The notes under the pieces are model-generated. The model made no database searches. It had not been told where the DNA came from and worked only from the letters and a program-made list of their open reading frames with translations. Below, one piece after another: positions 1-5,027 of a stretch of 5,027 nucleotides of DNA (positions within the stretch are counted from its first letter, which is position 1; every line of letters starts with the position of its first letter). The stretch is from JACDET01 sp038253825 (GTDB lineage: Bacteria; Patescibacteriota; Microgenomatia; Levybacterales; UBA12049). Location: contig JBBSGT010000073.1 of NCBI GenBank assembly GCA_038253825.1, positions 1 to 5,027 on the forward strand. The letters run 5' to 3'. Both the position numbers and the translations under genes were made by a program.

Positions 1-117
1 CATGTCTGGAATACGACAAAAGACAAACTGTCAAACAACCAGGATAAAAATTTTGAGGAGACAAAACAAAAATTTATACAGCTAACGAATAACCAATTTT
101 TCCCCTATCAAATCTGA
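1..117 (+). CDS. Possible C-terminal end of an unidentified protein (cut by the window edge)
   Basis: An open frame enters from the left edge and stops at TGA 115-117, giving 38 residues that start in frame at base 1. The reading is hydrophilic and rich in Lys, Asn, Gln and Glu, with a helix-like stretch (NFEETKQKFIQLTNNQFF), as in many ordinary protein C-termini. The opposite-strand frames over 1-73 give no recognisable protein. If real, it converges with the DUF2207 gene and overlaps its last 44 bases (74-117). I do not recognise the family. A stop-free run of 38 codons can occur by chance in sequence of this composition, so this call is tentative; the part upstream of the window would decide it. 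Confidence 0.35.
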   Translation, partial: HVWNTTKDKLSNNQDKNFEETKQKFIQLTNNQFFPYQI

Positions 118-1504
118 CATTCTGTTTTGCGGTTGCTATACCTACTCCAATACCGACATCTGCAAGTAAAATAAGTCCATGCGTGTAACTAAAATAAAGT
201 GCCAAAACACCTACAAAAATAATTCCCAATCCAAACACCCGATATTTATTTCGTAAGTTCTCAGGATCTTCTGGGAAAAGTCCTCTCACAACAACATCAT
301 CATATAAAGCTTGTTTCACTTCTTGAAGGTCTTCATAAAAGGTTTGCTTTAAGCTGGAAACTTTTATTTGACTTCGTTTATAAAACAATTTATCAAGCAA
401 TAGTTGCTCATAATCGAGTAAGGCTATATTCTTTCGTTTTGCTTGAGGAGTAGTTTTTACGAGTAAATAATCCACTTTTCCAAAGAGCCACTTCTTGGGA
501 ATTTCAGTAATTGTGAAATGGCCTCGACTTGCCAGATCAATCATGGTGGCAACAACGTCCAATGTATCCGCGCGTTCATCCATTAATACGCCAAGTTCTG
601 CAGGACGTAAATTCTCAGGCGGAGTGAATTCAACCGAAATAGTTTCATGAGCACCCACAGGTTTAGCTTTCCCTTTCTCATCTTTCGTCCCAAACAATTG
701 TCCTGCTAGCCAAAAATCACGCCCATATCTGTACCAAACAGACATAATGCCAGCAACACCAAGGAGAAAAATTCCTACGATTGTCACCAAAGATTGCCAG
801 GCAATGAGTTGTTGCAGAAAGGTTTTGGGAGGTTGTGCGGTCAAAAGTGGAATCATTCCTTTTTTATAACCAACGACTATGGATAACCTTTCAGTAGGAG
901 CAAGCTTTGTAGTGGTACTAAAAGAAGCAAGCTGGGGAGATTCTTGTTTGGATAAGCATGGCATTTGGGAACCATTCAATCCCTCATAGCACGTTATTTG
1001 CTTCAATCCTGATTCAGGTAAGGTTACGATTGCATCAGCTTTCTGGATGGGAACTTCCCAGTTATTTCCTGTGACATTCCAATAAAGCTCATCATGATCA
1101 CTGAAACCTAGCAAAACACCTGTTACGGTATAGGTTATTGTATAAAGATTTCTGCCGGTAACCAGTTTGTTGGGGTCACCTATTTTTAATTCTTTATAAC
1201 CATTTGTCTGAGAAGTTGTATAGGGAACAGGGATATTATCCAATAAAACATTATTAATCGTAACATCCGTATAGGTTTGCGTACCGTTATTGTCATAGAG
1301 ATAAGGTATATCACGATAAATCCCATGCTTTGCTTGATTGCGAAAATCAACAGAAATTGTCTCCACCATTCTCACTTTTCCCGAGTCTTGAATCGCAATA
1401 TCCGAATGGAAGTTCTCAATAAGCCAACTATCGTCTGCAAAAACAAGCTGGGGAGAGAAGATGAAAGATAAACCTAAAATGAAGAATAACAAACGTTTCA
1501 TCAT
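74..1504 (-). CDS. DUF2207 domain membrane protein, apparently C-terminally shortened
   Basis: A 476-residue protein of the DUF2207 family, whose biochemical role is unknown. Residues 1-23 form a signal peptide (MMKR, a hydrophobic core, then VFA before DD). Residues about 24-215 form the extracellular domain, with the family-typical pieces HGIYRDIPY (60-68) and ELYWNVTGNNWEVPI (139-153); Cys172 and Cys183 could form a disulfide. A membrane helix spans about 237-257 and is followed by WYRYGRDF. A cytoplasmic region contains EFTPPENLRPAELGVLMD (292-309), a winged-helix-like stretch to about 405 and GLFPEDPENLRNKYR (408-422). A membrane hairpin follows at about 423-458. Family members commonly continue with a further soluble segment, starting near an MPxxTxxG motif, and reach roughly 550-650 residues. 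Here the chain ends 18 residues after the hairpin at TAA, and neither other minus frame restores the motif. The start is ATG-ATG; the second ATG (1501) is equally possible. The gene lies 76 bases downstream of ruvB. Confidence 0.88.
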   Translation of the reverse strand: MMKRLLFFILGLSFIFSPQLVFADDSWLIENFHSDIAIQDSGKVRMVETISVDFRNQAKHGIYRDIPYLYDNNGTQTYTDVTINNVLLDNIPVPYTTSQTNGYKELKIGDPNKLVTGRNLYTITYTVTGVLLGFSDHDELYWNVTGNNWEVPIQKADAIVTLPESGLKQITCYEGLNGSQMPCLSKQESPQLASFSTTTKLAPTERLSIVVGYKKGMIPLLTAQPPKTFLQQLIAWQSLVTIVGIFLLGVAGIMSVWYRYGRDFWLAGQLFGTKDEKGKAKPVGAHETISVEFTPPENLRPAELGVLMDERADTLDVVATMIDLASRGHFTITEIPKKWLFGKVDYLLVKTTPQAKRKNIALLDYEQLLLDKLFYKRSQIKVSSLKQTFYEDLQEVKQALYDDVVVRGLFPEDPENLRNKYRVFGLGIIFVGVLALYFSYTHGLILLADVGIGVGIATAKQNVRFDRGKIGYSLAV

Positions 1505-1508
1505 TATA

Positions 1509-1517
1509 ATTATAGCA
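1509..1517 (-). promoter_or_regulatory. Extended -10 element next to the DUF2207 start codon
   Basis: The minus strand reads TGCTATAAT here, a perfect match to the extended -10 consensus TGnTATAAT. A second TATAAT follows directly at 1503-1508 and overlaps the start codon. No convincing -35 box lies 16-18 bases upstream, which extended -10 promoters can do without. Only four bases separate the box from the ATG, so a transcript from here would begin at or within the ATG-ATG pair and be essentially leaderless. AT-rich sequence before a start codon can produce such a box by chance. Confidence 0.35.
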
Positions 1518-1520
1518 AGA

Positions 1521-1527
1521 TCCTCCT
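1521..1527 (-). promoter_or_regulatory. Shine-Dalgarno sequence AGGAGGA of the DUF2207 gene
   Basis: The minus strand reads AGGAGGA, a near-perfect anti-16S match and the strongest ribosome-binding site in the window. It ends 16 bases before the first ATG and 19 before the second, longer than the usual 5-10. The in-frame sequence between it and the ATG contains TAA, so no earlier start fits. It would serve a message that reads through from ruvB, not one starting at the -10 box next to the ATG. Confidence 0.55.
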
Positions 1528-1580
1528 AAGAAGGGTAATGTCCATGGGATTAATGATAGAAAATTCGTTAATCATAGACC

Positions 1581-2615
1581 CTAAAGAAGTTTTTGTTGTT
1601 TGTCATTTGCTTTTTTTGGATAAGCATGACCAATGTGTTGGTATGCAGCTTCAGTAGCAATTCGACCACGCGGCGTTCTTTTGAGAAAACCAAGCTGTAA
1701 AAGATATGGTTCTACTAAATCCTCAAGTGTTCCGCTGTCTTCTGACAATGTCGCCGCAATCGTTTCAACTCCCACAGGGCCACCGGAATGTTTCTCAATA
1801 ATTGCCTTGAGGAACACCATGTCCAGTGAATCCAACCCTTGACGATCGACTTCAAGAAGTGAAAGTGCTTCATTCGTTGCTTTCGGATCAATATAGCCTT
1901 TGCCTTTTACTTGCGCGTAGTCTCGGACACGTTTTAATAATTTCAAAGCAATTCGAGGCGTTCCCCTGGCTCTTCGTGCAATTTCCAGAATACTTTCTGT
2001 ATCAACTGCAATCTGTAATTTTTCGCCAGCACCTTTGATAATCCGACTTAATTCTTCTGGCGCATAAAAATTAAGGCGGTGAACGACGCCGAAGCGATCT
2101 CGCAAAGGAGCAGATAACATACCAGCTCTGGTTGTTGCTCCAATTATCGTAAACTGTGGCAAATCAATTCGCATCGTTCGTGCGGAAGGACCTTTCCCGA
2201 GAACAATATCCAAAGCATAATCTTCCATCGCAGGATACATCGTCTCTTCCACCGATTTATTCAATCGATGGATCTCGTCGATAAACAAAATATCTCCTTT
2301 TTCAAGATTGGTAAGAATTGAGGCGAGGTCGCCTGCGCGCTCGAGCGCCGGGCCTGTGGTGGTGCGGATATTCGCACCCATCTCTCTTGCCACAATATGC
2401 GCGAGAGATGTTTTGCCGAGTCCTGGAGGACCATAAAATAAAATATGCTCGATTGCTTCCTGGCGCTTTTTCGCTGCTTCAATTGCTATTTGCAAGGAAG
2501 TTTTGACACTCTCTTGCCCATAAAATTCTCCCCATGAACCAGCTCGGAGCGAAGTAATAAGCACTTCTTCTTCTGGATTTTCTTCTTCTGCTATAACAAC
2601 GCTCTTCTTTGCCAT
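1581..2615 (-). CDS. ruvB: Holliday junction branch migration ATPase RuvB
   Basis: RuvB is the hexameric AAA+ motor that, with RuvA, pumps DNA through Holliday junctions during recombination and fork repair. The 344 residues match the usual family length. Visible motifs in order: the N-terminal GQ motif (33-34, in EFYGQESVK); Walker A GPPGLGKT (62-69); TTTGPALERAGDLA (85-98); Walker B DILFIDEIH (108-116); sensor 1 IIGATTRAG (157-165); the arginine-finger segment APLRDRFG (169-176); sensor 2 GTPRIA (218-223); and a C-terminal winged helix (about 262-334) with GGPVGVETIA and the DNA-contacting RTPRGRIAT (313-321). All catalytic positions look intact. The stretch before the GQ motif (LRAGSWGEF) departs from the more common LRPxxLxEF. 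The start ATG lies 4 bases after the ruvA stop codon with only a weak AGG upstream, so translation is probably coupled to ruvA. The stop codon is TAG. Confidence 0.98.
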   Translation of the reverse strand: MAKKSVVIAEEENPEEEVLITSLRAGSWGEFYGQESVKTSLQIAIEAAKKRQEAIEHILFYGPPGLGKTSLAHIVAREMGANIRTTTGPALERAGDLASILTNLEKGDILFIDEIHRLNKSVEETMYPAMEDYALDIVLGKGPSARTMRIDLPQFTIIGATTRAGMLSAPLRDRFGVVHRLNFYAPEELSRIIKGAGEKLQIAVDTESILEIARRARGTPRIALKLLKRVRDYAQVKGKGYIDPKATNEALSLLEVDRQGLDSLDMVFLKAIIEKHSGGPVGVETIAATLSEDSGTLEDLVEPYLLQLGFLKRTPRGRIATEAAYQHIGHAYPKKANDKQQKLL

Positions 2616-2619
2616 AAAC

Positions 2620-3195
2620 TTATTTGCCTAAATGCTTTAATGCTAATTTCACTTTCTCTTCCAAAGTCTCTCCTTTGCCGTTTAAACCTCTGACTGCTTC
2701 CTGGGCTTCATTCTGAGAAAAACCAAAAGCCTTGAGTGCTGCGACCAACTCATCTTGTTCACTTCCGACTGCATCTGATAAATCAAGATCTCCTTGCGCT
2801 CCTAATTTATTTTTCAGTTCAATAATAATTTTCTGTCCATTCTTTTTCCCCAATCGAGGAACAGAGGTAAAGAATGAGACATCACCAGTGCTGATTGCTT
2901 GCACAATATCATATCTGGAGCCGACTGAAAAAATTCCTAACGCAGTACGACATCCCACTCCTGAAACGCCGATTAAATAACTAAACAGCTTCAAATCCGC
3001 AGGATTAGTAAAACCATATAACTCCAAAACATCTTCACGAACATGCGTATGGGTATAAAGTTTTATGCTTGCGCCGAGTTCGTTATTTGCAAATACAGGA
3101 ACGGGAACTAATACTTTATACCCTACTCCGTGGACTTCAATAAGAAGAAATGGATCTTCTCTGTATTCTACTGTTCCGTTGAGGAGGCCTATCAT
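2620..3195 (-). CDS. ruvA: Holliday junction DNA helicase subunit RuvA
   Basis: RuvA binds four-way junctions as a tetramer and loads RuvB. At 191 residues it has family-typical length. Domain I (about 1-63) is the OB fold and begins MIGLLNGTV. The acidic pin is conserved as Glu54-Asp55 within HVREDVLELYGF. Domain II has two helix-hairpin-helix motifs: the first, GVSGVGCRTAL (76-86), is canonical; the second, SVPRLGKKNGQKI (111-123), is divergent, with Arg114 where Gly is usual (PGIG type) and Gly120 where Ala is usual. Domain III (about 145-191), the flexible RuvB-binding three-helix part, contains LVAALKAFGFSQNEAQEAV and ends LKHLGK. The start ATG has the weak upstream sequence AGGCAG. The gene follows ruvC by 49 bases and runs directly into ruvB, so the three form one operon. 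Confidence 0.97.
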   Translation of the reverse strand: MIGLLNGTVEYREDPFLLIEVHGVGYKVLVPVPVFANNELGASIKLYTHTHVREDVLELYGFTNPADLKLFSYLIGVSGVGCRTALGIFSVGSRYDIVQAISTGDVSFFTSVPRLGKKNGQKIIIELKNKLGAQGDLDLSDAVGSEQDELVAALKAFGFSQNEAQEAVRGLNGKGETLEEKVKLALKHLGK

Positions 3196-3244
3196 ACTGC
3201 CTATATTACCACAAAAGGCAAGAAATAATTTTTGTCTTTCTAAA

Positions 3245-3721
3245 CTATTTCATCTTATACGAAAAAGCATGTGTTATGGCAATTGCTAAGGCATCTGTCG
3301 TATCGTCAGGCTTGGGAATAATATCCAGATGCAAAAGAGTTTTCACCATGTGACCTATTTGTTTTTTTTCGCCCCGGCCATACCCGGTGACCGCAATCTT
3401 TACTTGTAATGGTGTATACACGCTAATTGGGATATCCCGCTCTGCAGCTGCAAGAAAAGCCACTCCCCTTGCCTGGCCAACTACTAAAGCGGTTTTCGTA
3501 TTGGTATTAAAAAATAATTCCTCAATCGCAAACGAGTCTGGTTTTGCTTTGCCTAAAATACCACCAAGTGTTTTATATAAAATAAGTAGCCGCTCTCCAA
3601 CTGATTGTTCTTTAAATGTCTCAATACAACCATATTCCTGCACCTCTAATTTGCCTTTTGAGACATCGATAATTCCCCATCCGGTTCGTCCTATTCCAGG
3701 ATCTATTCCTATAATGCGCAT
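3245..3721 (-). CDS. ruvC: Crossover junction endodeoxyribonuclease RuvC
   Basis: RuvC is the dimeric, Mg-dependent nuclease that resolves Holliday junctions by paired nicks. The protein has 158 residues and an RNase H-like fold. It opens with MRIIGIDPGIGRTGW, which carries the first catalytic aspartate (Asp7). The others are Glu67 in FAIEELFF, and Asp140 and Asp143 in PDDTTDALA. GQARG (82-86) and the region around TGYGRGEKKQI (112-122) also match the family. The frame stays open upstream to 3802, but the conserved N-terminus begins exactly at ATG 3721. The extra 27 residues would be unrelated, hydrophobic, and overlap the L25 promoter, so I chose 3721. No strong Shine-Dalgarno is present (only AAAGAAAG). 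It is the first gene of the ruvCAB operon and is divergent from the L25 gene. The stop codon is TAG. Confidence 0.97.
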   Translation of the reverse strand: MRIIGIDPGIGRTGWGIIDVSKGKLEVQEYGCIETFKEQSVGERLLILYKTLGGILGKAKPDSFAIEELFFNTNTKTALVVGQARGVAFLAAAERDIPISVYTPLQVKIAVTGYGRGEKKQIGHMVKTLLHLDIIPKPDDTTDALAIAITHAFSYKMK

Positions 3722-3728
3722 GTCTTTC

Positions 3729-3757
3729 TTTATAGTACAAATTGCCTGAATTAGCAA
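3729..3757 (-). promoter_or_regulatory. Probable ruvCAB promoter
   Basis: On the minus strand a -35-like TTGCTA (3752-3757) is followed, after exactly 17 bases, by a -10-like TATAAA (3729-3734). Both are close to the sigma-70 consensus with ideal spacing. The -10 box ends 7 bases before the ruvC ATG, so transcription would start about one base before the ATG or within it, giving a leaderless or nearly leaderless message. This agrees with the absence of a strong Shine-Dalgarno for ruvC. Position and spacing are read directly from the sequence; activity is inferred. Confidence 0.5.
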
Positions 3758-3780
3758 AAAAAAAGCAAGTATGGTATACT
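3751..3780 (+). promoter_or_regulatory. Probable promoter of the L25 gene
   Basis: The plus strand has an extended -10 element, TGGTATACT (3772-3780), and a weak -35-like TTAGCA (3751-3756) with an 18-base spacer. A run of nine A (3756-3764) lies in the spacer. The expected start near 3787 gives a leader of about 39 bases before the ATG at 3826. A second TATACT at 3787-3792 has no fitting -35. The -35 block is the same few bases used, on the other strand, by the ruvC promoter. Confidence 0.5.
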
Positions 3781-3825
3781 CAGTTTTATACTTGTGTCTC
3801 AAGACAAGTTGCTATAGAAGAAGCT

Positions 3826-4509
3826 ATGAAAAGACCACAACTAAAGGCCGAAGAACGAACAGTTTTAGGTAAAAAAGTAAAAAAACTTCGTCGTGAAGGC
3901 TACCTTCCAGGAAATGTGTATGGAAAAGGCCTCAATTCTTATGCTCTGCAAGTAAAACTTTCGGATTTTAAAGCAGTTTATAAAGAAGTTGGTGATACCG
4001 GGTTGATTGATCTTGCTTATGACGGTAAAACAAAACCTGTTTTGGTTAAAAATCTCCAAAGAAACTTTGCTCACCACATACTGCTTCATGCCGACTTCTA
4101 TCAAGTAAATATGAAAGAAAAGGTAAAAGCAACAGTACCTGTGGTTCTTGTCGGTGAAGCAAAAGCCGTGACTGATAAAGTTGGATTAATACTGCAAAAT
4201 CTGTCGGATGTAGAAGTTGAATCACTTCCAGACAACCTTCCAGAAAACGTCGAGATTAACGTTGAACATCTGGCTGAAATTGGTGATCAAATAACGGTTG
4301 CTGATCTTAAAGCTCCTGAAGGTGTAGAAGTCTTAACTGACCCATCTCAAACAGTTGCGAAGGTTAACGAATTAGTCGTTGAAGAAGCAGAACCTGAAGA
4401 AACTCCAGAAGGCGCTGAAGGTGAAACGCCAGCTGAAGGAGAAGCGAAAGAAAGCGAAGAGAAAGCAGAAGAAAAACCATCAGAAAATGCTGATGACAAA
4501 AAAGAATAA
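3826..4509 (+). CDS. rplY: Large-subunit ribosomal protein L25, Ctc/TL5 type, with acidic tail
   Basis: L25 binds 5S rRNA in the central protuberance of the 50S subunit. The protein has 227 residues. The 5S-binding L25 domain (about 1-94) contains RTVLGKKVKKLRREGYLPG (11-29), then VYGKG, and closes with LLHADFYQV (86-94). The TL5/Ctc C-terminal beta domain (about 96-185) contains VPVVLVGEAKAV and LPDNLPENVEINVEHL. A disordered tail (about 186-227) consists almost only of Glu, Ala, Pro, Lys and Gly. This is the long form; the short E. coli L25 has only the first domain (94 residues). The frame stays open upstream to a TTG at 3742, but the L25 domain begins near MKRPQLKAEERTVLG and the upstream start would remove the promoter, so ATG 3826 is chosen. 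The Shine-Dalgarno is weak (GAAGAAG). The gene diverges from ruvC and converges on the cupin gene. Confidence 0.95.
   Translation: MKRPQLKAEERTVLGKKVKKLRREGYLPGNVYGKGLNSYALQVKLSDFKAVYKEVGDTGLIDLAYDGKTKPVLVKNLQRNFAHHILLHADFYQVNMKEKVKATVPVVLVGEAKAVTDKVGLILQNLSDVEVESLPDNLPENVEINVEHLAEIGDQITVADLKAPEGVEVLTDPSQTVAKVNELVVEEAEPEETPEGAEGETPAEGEAKESEEKAEEKPSENADDKKE
4471..4495 (-). terminator. Possible intrinsic terminator of the cupin transcript, inside the L25 gene
   Basis: A perfect 6-base-pair stem, CATCAG (4478-4483) and CTGATG (4490-4495), encloses a 6-base loop. On the minus strand the stem is followed after one G by TTTTT and then CTTCT, as in a rho-independent terminator. It lies 25 bases beyond the cupin stop codon, where a terminator would be expected. 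On the plus strand the hairpin is followed by an A-rich run, so it should not stop the L25 message. The stem is short and only half G+C, so it would be weak. Confidence 0.4.
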
Positions 4510-4519
4510 CCCATTTCCC

Positions 4520-4879
4520 CTACTTTTCAGCAGTTAGTCTCTCAAATTGTCTCTTATCAAAGCCTACTTCTTTGTTGGATTCGTTAAGGACAATATAACC
4601 TTCTGGTTTAAATGCTGGACTGTTCACAGCAGCCAGGACAAGTTCTTTATCAGCAAGTGTAAAATGAGCAGTTAAAGGAGGAATTACGACGAGAGAGTCT
4701 TTAGAAAGACGTTGTTCTTTTCCTCCTAAAATAAGAAGACCACTCCCTTGCAATACGTAATAGATTTCGATTTCTCCCACAGGATGATAATGTGGCTCGG
4801 CTACACGAAGATGACGCATATCAGCAATCGCATAATCTTCGTTTTGTCGGTTGGTAGGATTGCCCAGTTCATAAATCAA
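4520..4879 (-). CDS. Small single-domain cupin protein, start codon uncertain
   Basis: A single conserved beta-barrel of the cupin superfamily, 119 residues if read from TTG 4879. Motif 1 is PHYHPVGEIEIYYVLQGSG (29-47), with His30, His32 and Glu36 as likely metal ligands. Motif 2 is VVIPPLTAHFTL (64-75), with His72 as the fourth ligand. GGKEQ lies between the motifs, and a C-terminal extension (GYIVLNESNKEVGFDKRQFERL, 94-115) follows. Small cupins of this kind range from sugar isomerases and dioxygenases to ligand sensors, so no substrate is assigned. No in-frame ATG exists before Met21. Starting there would remove the first strand, which looks family-like (NPTNRQNEDYAIADMRHL, 8-24). The next in-frame stop upstream is TGA 4895-4897, so the start is TTG or the N-terminus has been lost. 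No promoter or strong Shine-Dalgarno is visible upstream. Confidence 0.8.
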   Translation of the reverse strand: MIYELGNPTNRQNEDYAIADMRHLRVAEPHYHPVGEIEIYYVLQGSGLLILGGKEQRLSKDSLVVIPPLTAHFTLADKELVLAAVNSPAFKPEGYIVLNESNKEVGFDKRQFERLTAEK

Positions 4880-4929
4880 CCCACAACCCTGACTTCACGG
4901 TTTAGGTACCCCAAAACAACTATTGATGC

Positions 4930-5027
4930 CTAGAGCCCCATAAGCTGTTCCTGGAGAGGTGTTAGCTGGGAGAAAACTTCAGCTTCAGGCTGGTTGGGTA
5001 TGCGGAGTGTGTATTGCCGGATTGCCA
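4930..5027 (-). CDS. C-terminal fragment of an unidentified protein, possibly a transposase
   Basis: A frame entering from the right edge ends at TAG 4930-4932 and gives 31 complete codons (first full codon at 5025). It contains QYTLRIPNQPEAEVF and SQLTPLQEQLMGL. The sequence looks like real protein, with a helix-like Gln/Leu/Glu end. A tail with LTPxQ-type wording followed by a Leu-Gly-Ile segment recalls the C-termini of DDE transposases of the IS4/IS1634 kind, but this is an impression and not an identification. The minus-strand frame offset by one base continues past the TAG as GALGINSCFGVPKP to TGA 4895-4897, so a one-base deletion in the GGGG run may have shortened the gene. GC here is about 51%, higher than in the neighbouring genes. 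Confidence 0.4.
   Translation of the reverse strand, partial: AIRQYTLRIPNQPEAEVFSQLTPLQEQLMGL

Noticed and set aside
1550..1577. Imperfect direct repeat TTAATGATAG / TTAATCATAG between ruvB and the DUF2207 gene
   Set aside because: Two 10-base AT-rich copies with one mismatch, 18 bases apart, are easily due to chance. Nothing else suggests an operator.
1633..2506. Open frames on the opposite strand and in a second minus frame across ruvB
   Set aside because: They lie fully within ruvB, have no family-like sequence and no ribosome-binding sites. They are by-products of the ruvB codon pattern.
3722..3802. Longer RuvC with 27 extra N-terminal residues
   Set aside because: The conserved RuvC N-terminus starts exactly at ATG 3721. 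The extension is unrelated, covers the ruvC promoter region and overlaps the L25 leader.
3791..3808. Small hairpin CTTGT / ACAAG in the L25 leader
   Set aside because: Five base pairs with an 8-base loop is too weak to support a regulatory leader, and it does not resemble a known ribosomal-protein binding site.
3742..3825. Longer L25 starting at TTG 3742
   Set aside because: The extra 28 residues do not belong to the L25 domain, and the start lies upstream of the likely L25 promoter. ATG 3826 fits the family.
74..4879. Possible recoding of TGA, since none of the complete genes ends in TGA
   Set aside because: The complete genes use TAA or TAG, but six genes are too few to judge. None of them contains an in-frame TGA, so the standard code explains everything.

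Overview
The window is a housekeeping segment of a bacterial chromosome with moderate to low GC (near 41% by eye) and the standard genetic code. Five complete genes can be named by family, and the two edges are partly broken. Compact genes, a lysine-rich proteome, a DUF2207 membrane protein and very short gaps would suit a Candidate Phyla Radiation (Patescibacteria) genome, perhaps Microgenomates. That placement is inference from overall flavour. No marker gene in the window settles it.

Layout from left to right. Positions 1-117 hold a possible C-terminal end of a rightward gene that runs 44 bases into the 3' end of the next gene. Positions 74-1504 (minus) encode a secreted and membrane-anchored DUF2207 protein that seems to lack its usual C-terminal part. 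Positions 1581-3721 (minus) hold the complete Holliday-junction resolvasome in the order ruvC-ruvA-ruvB, with ruvA and ruvB 4 bases apart. Positions 3722-3825 form a divergent promoter region, and 3826-4509 (plus) encode ribosomal protein L25 of the long, Ctc-type form with an acidic tail. Positions 4520-4879 (minus) encode a small single-domain cupin without an ATG start in the right place. Positions 4930-5027 (minus) carry the end of another reading frame, richer in GC (about 51% by hand count over 4891-5027), which may be the tail of a transposase.

RuvC, RuvA and RuvB work as one machine: RuvA binds the four-way junction, RuvB drives branch migration with ATP, and RuvC cuts. Their transcription probably starts from a promoter only a few bases before the ruvC start codon and could continue into the DUF2207 gene, although that gene also has its own extended -10 box and Shine-Dalgarno sequence. 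L25 is read the other way from a promoter that uses the same short AT-rich block. L25 and the cupin gene converge with a 10-base gap, and a terminator-like hairpin for the cupin transcript lies inside the L25 coding sequence.

I see no CRISPR array, tRNA, rRNA, riboswitch or defence system. The most interesting points are the two edges (a shortened DUF2207 gene overlapped by an opposing frame, and a possible mobile-element remnant next to the start of the cupin gene) and the tight promoter arrangement. I do not see a previously undescribed system here.
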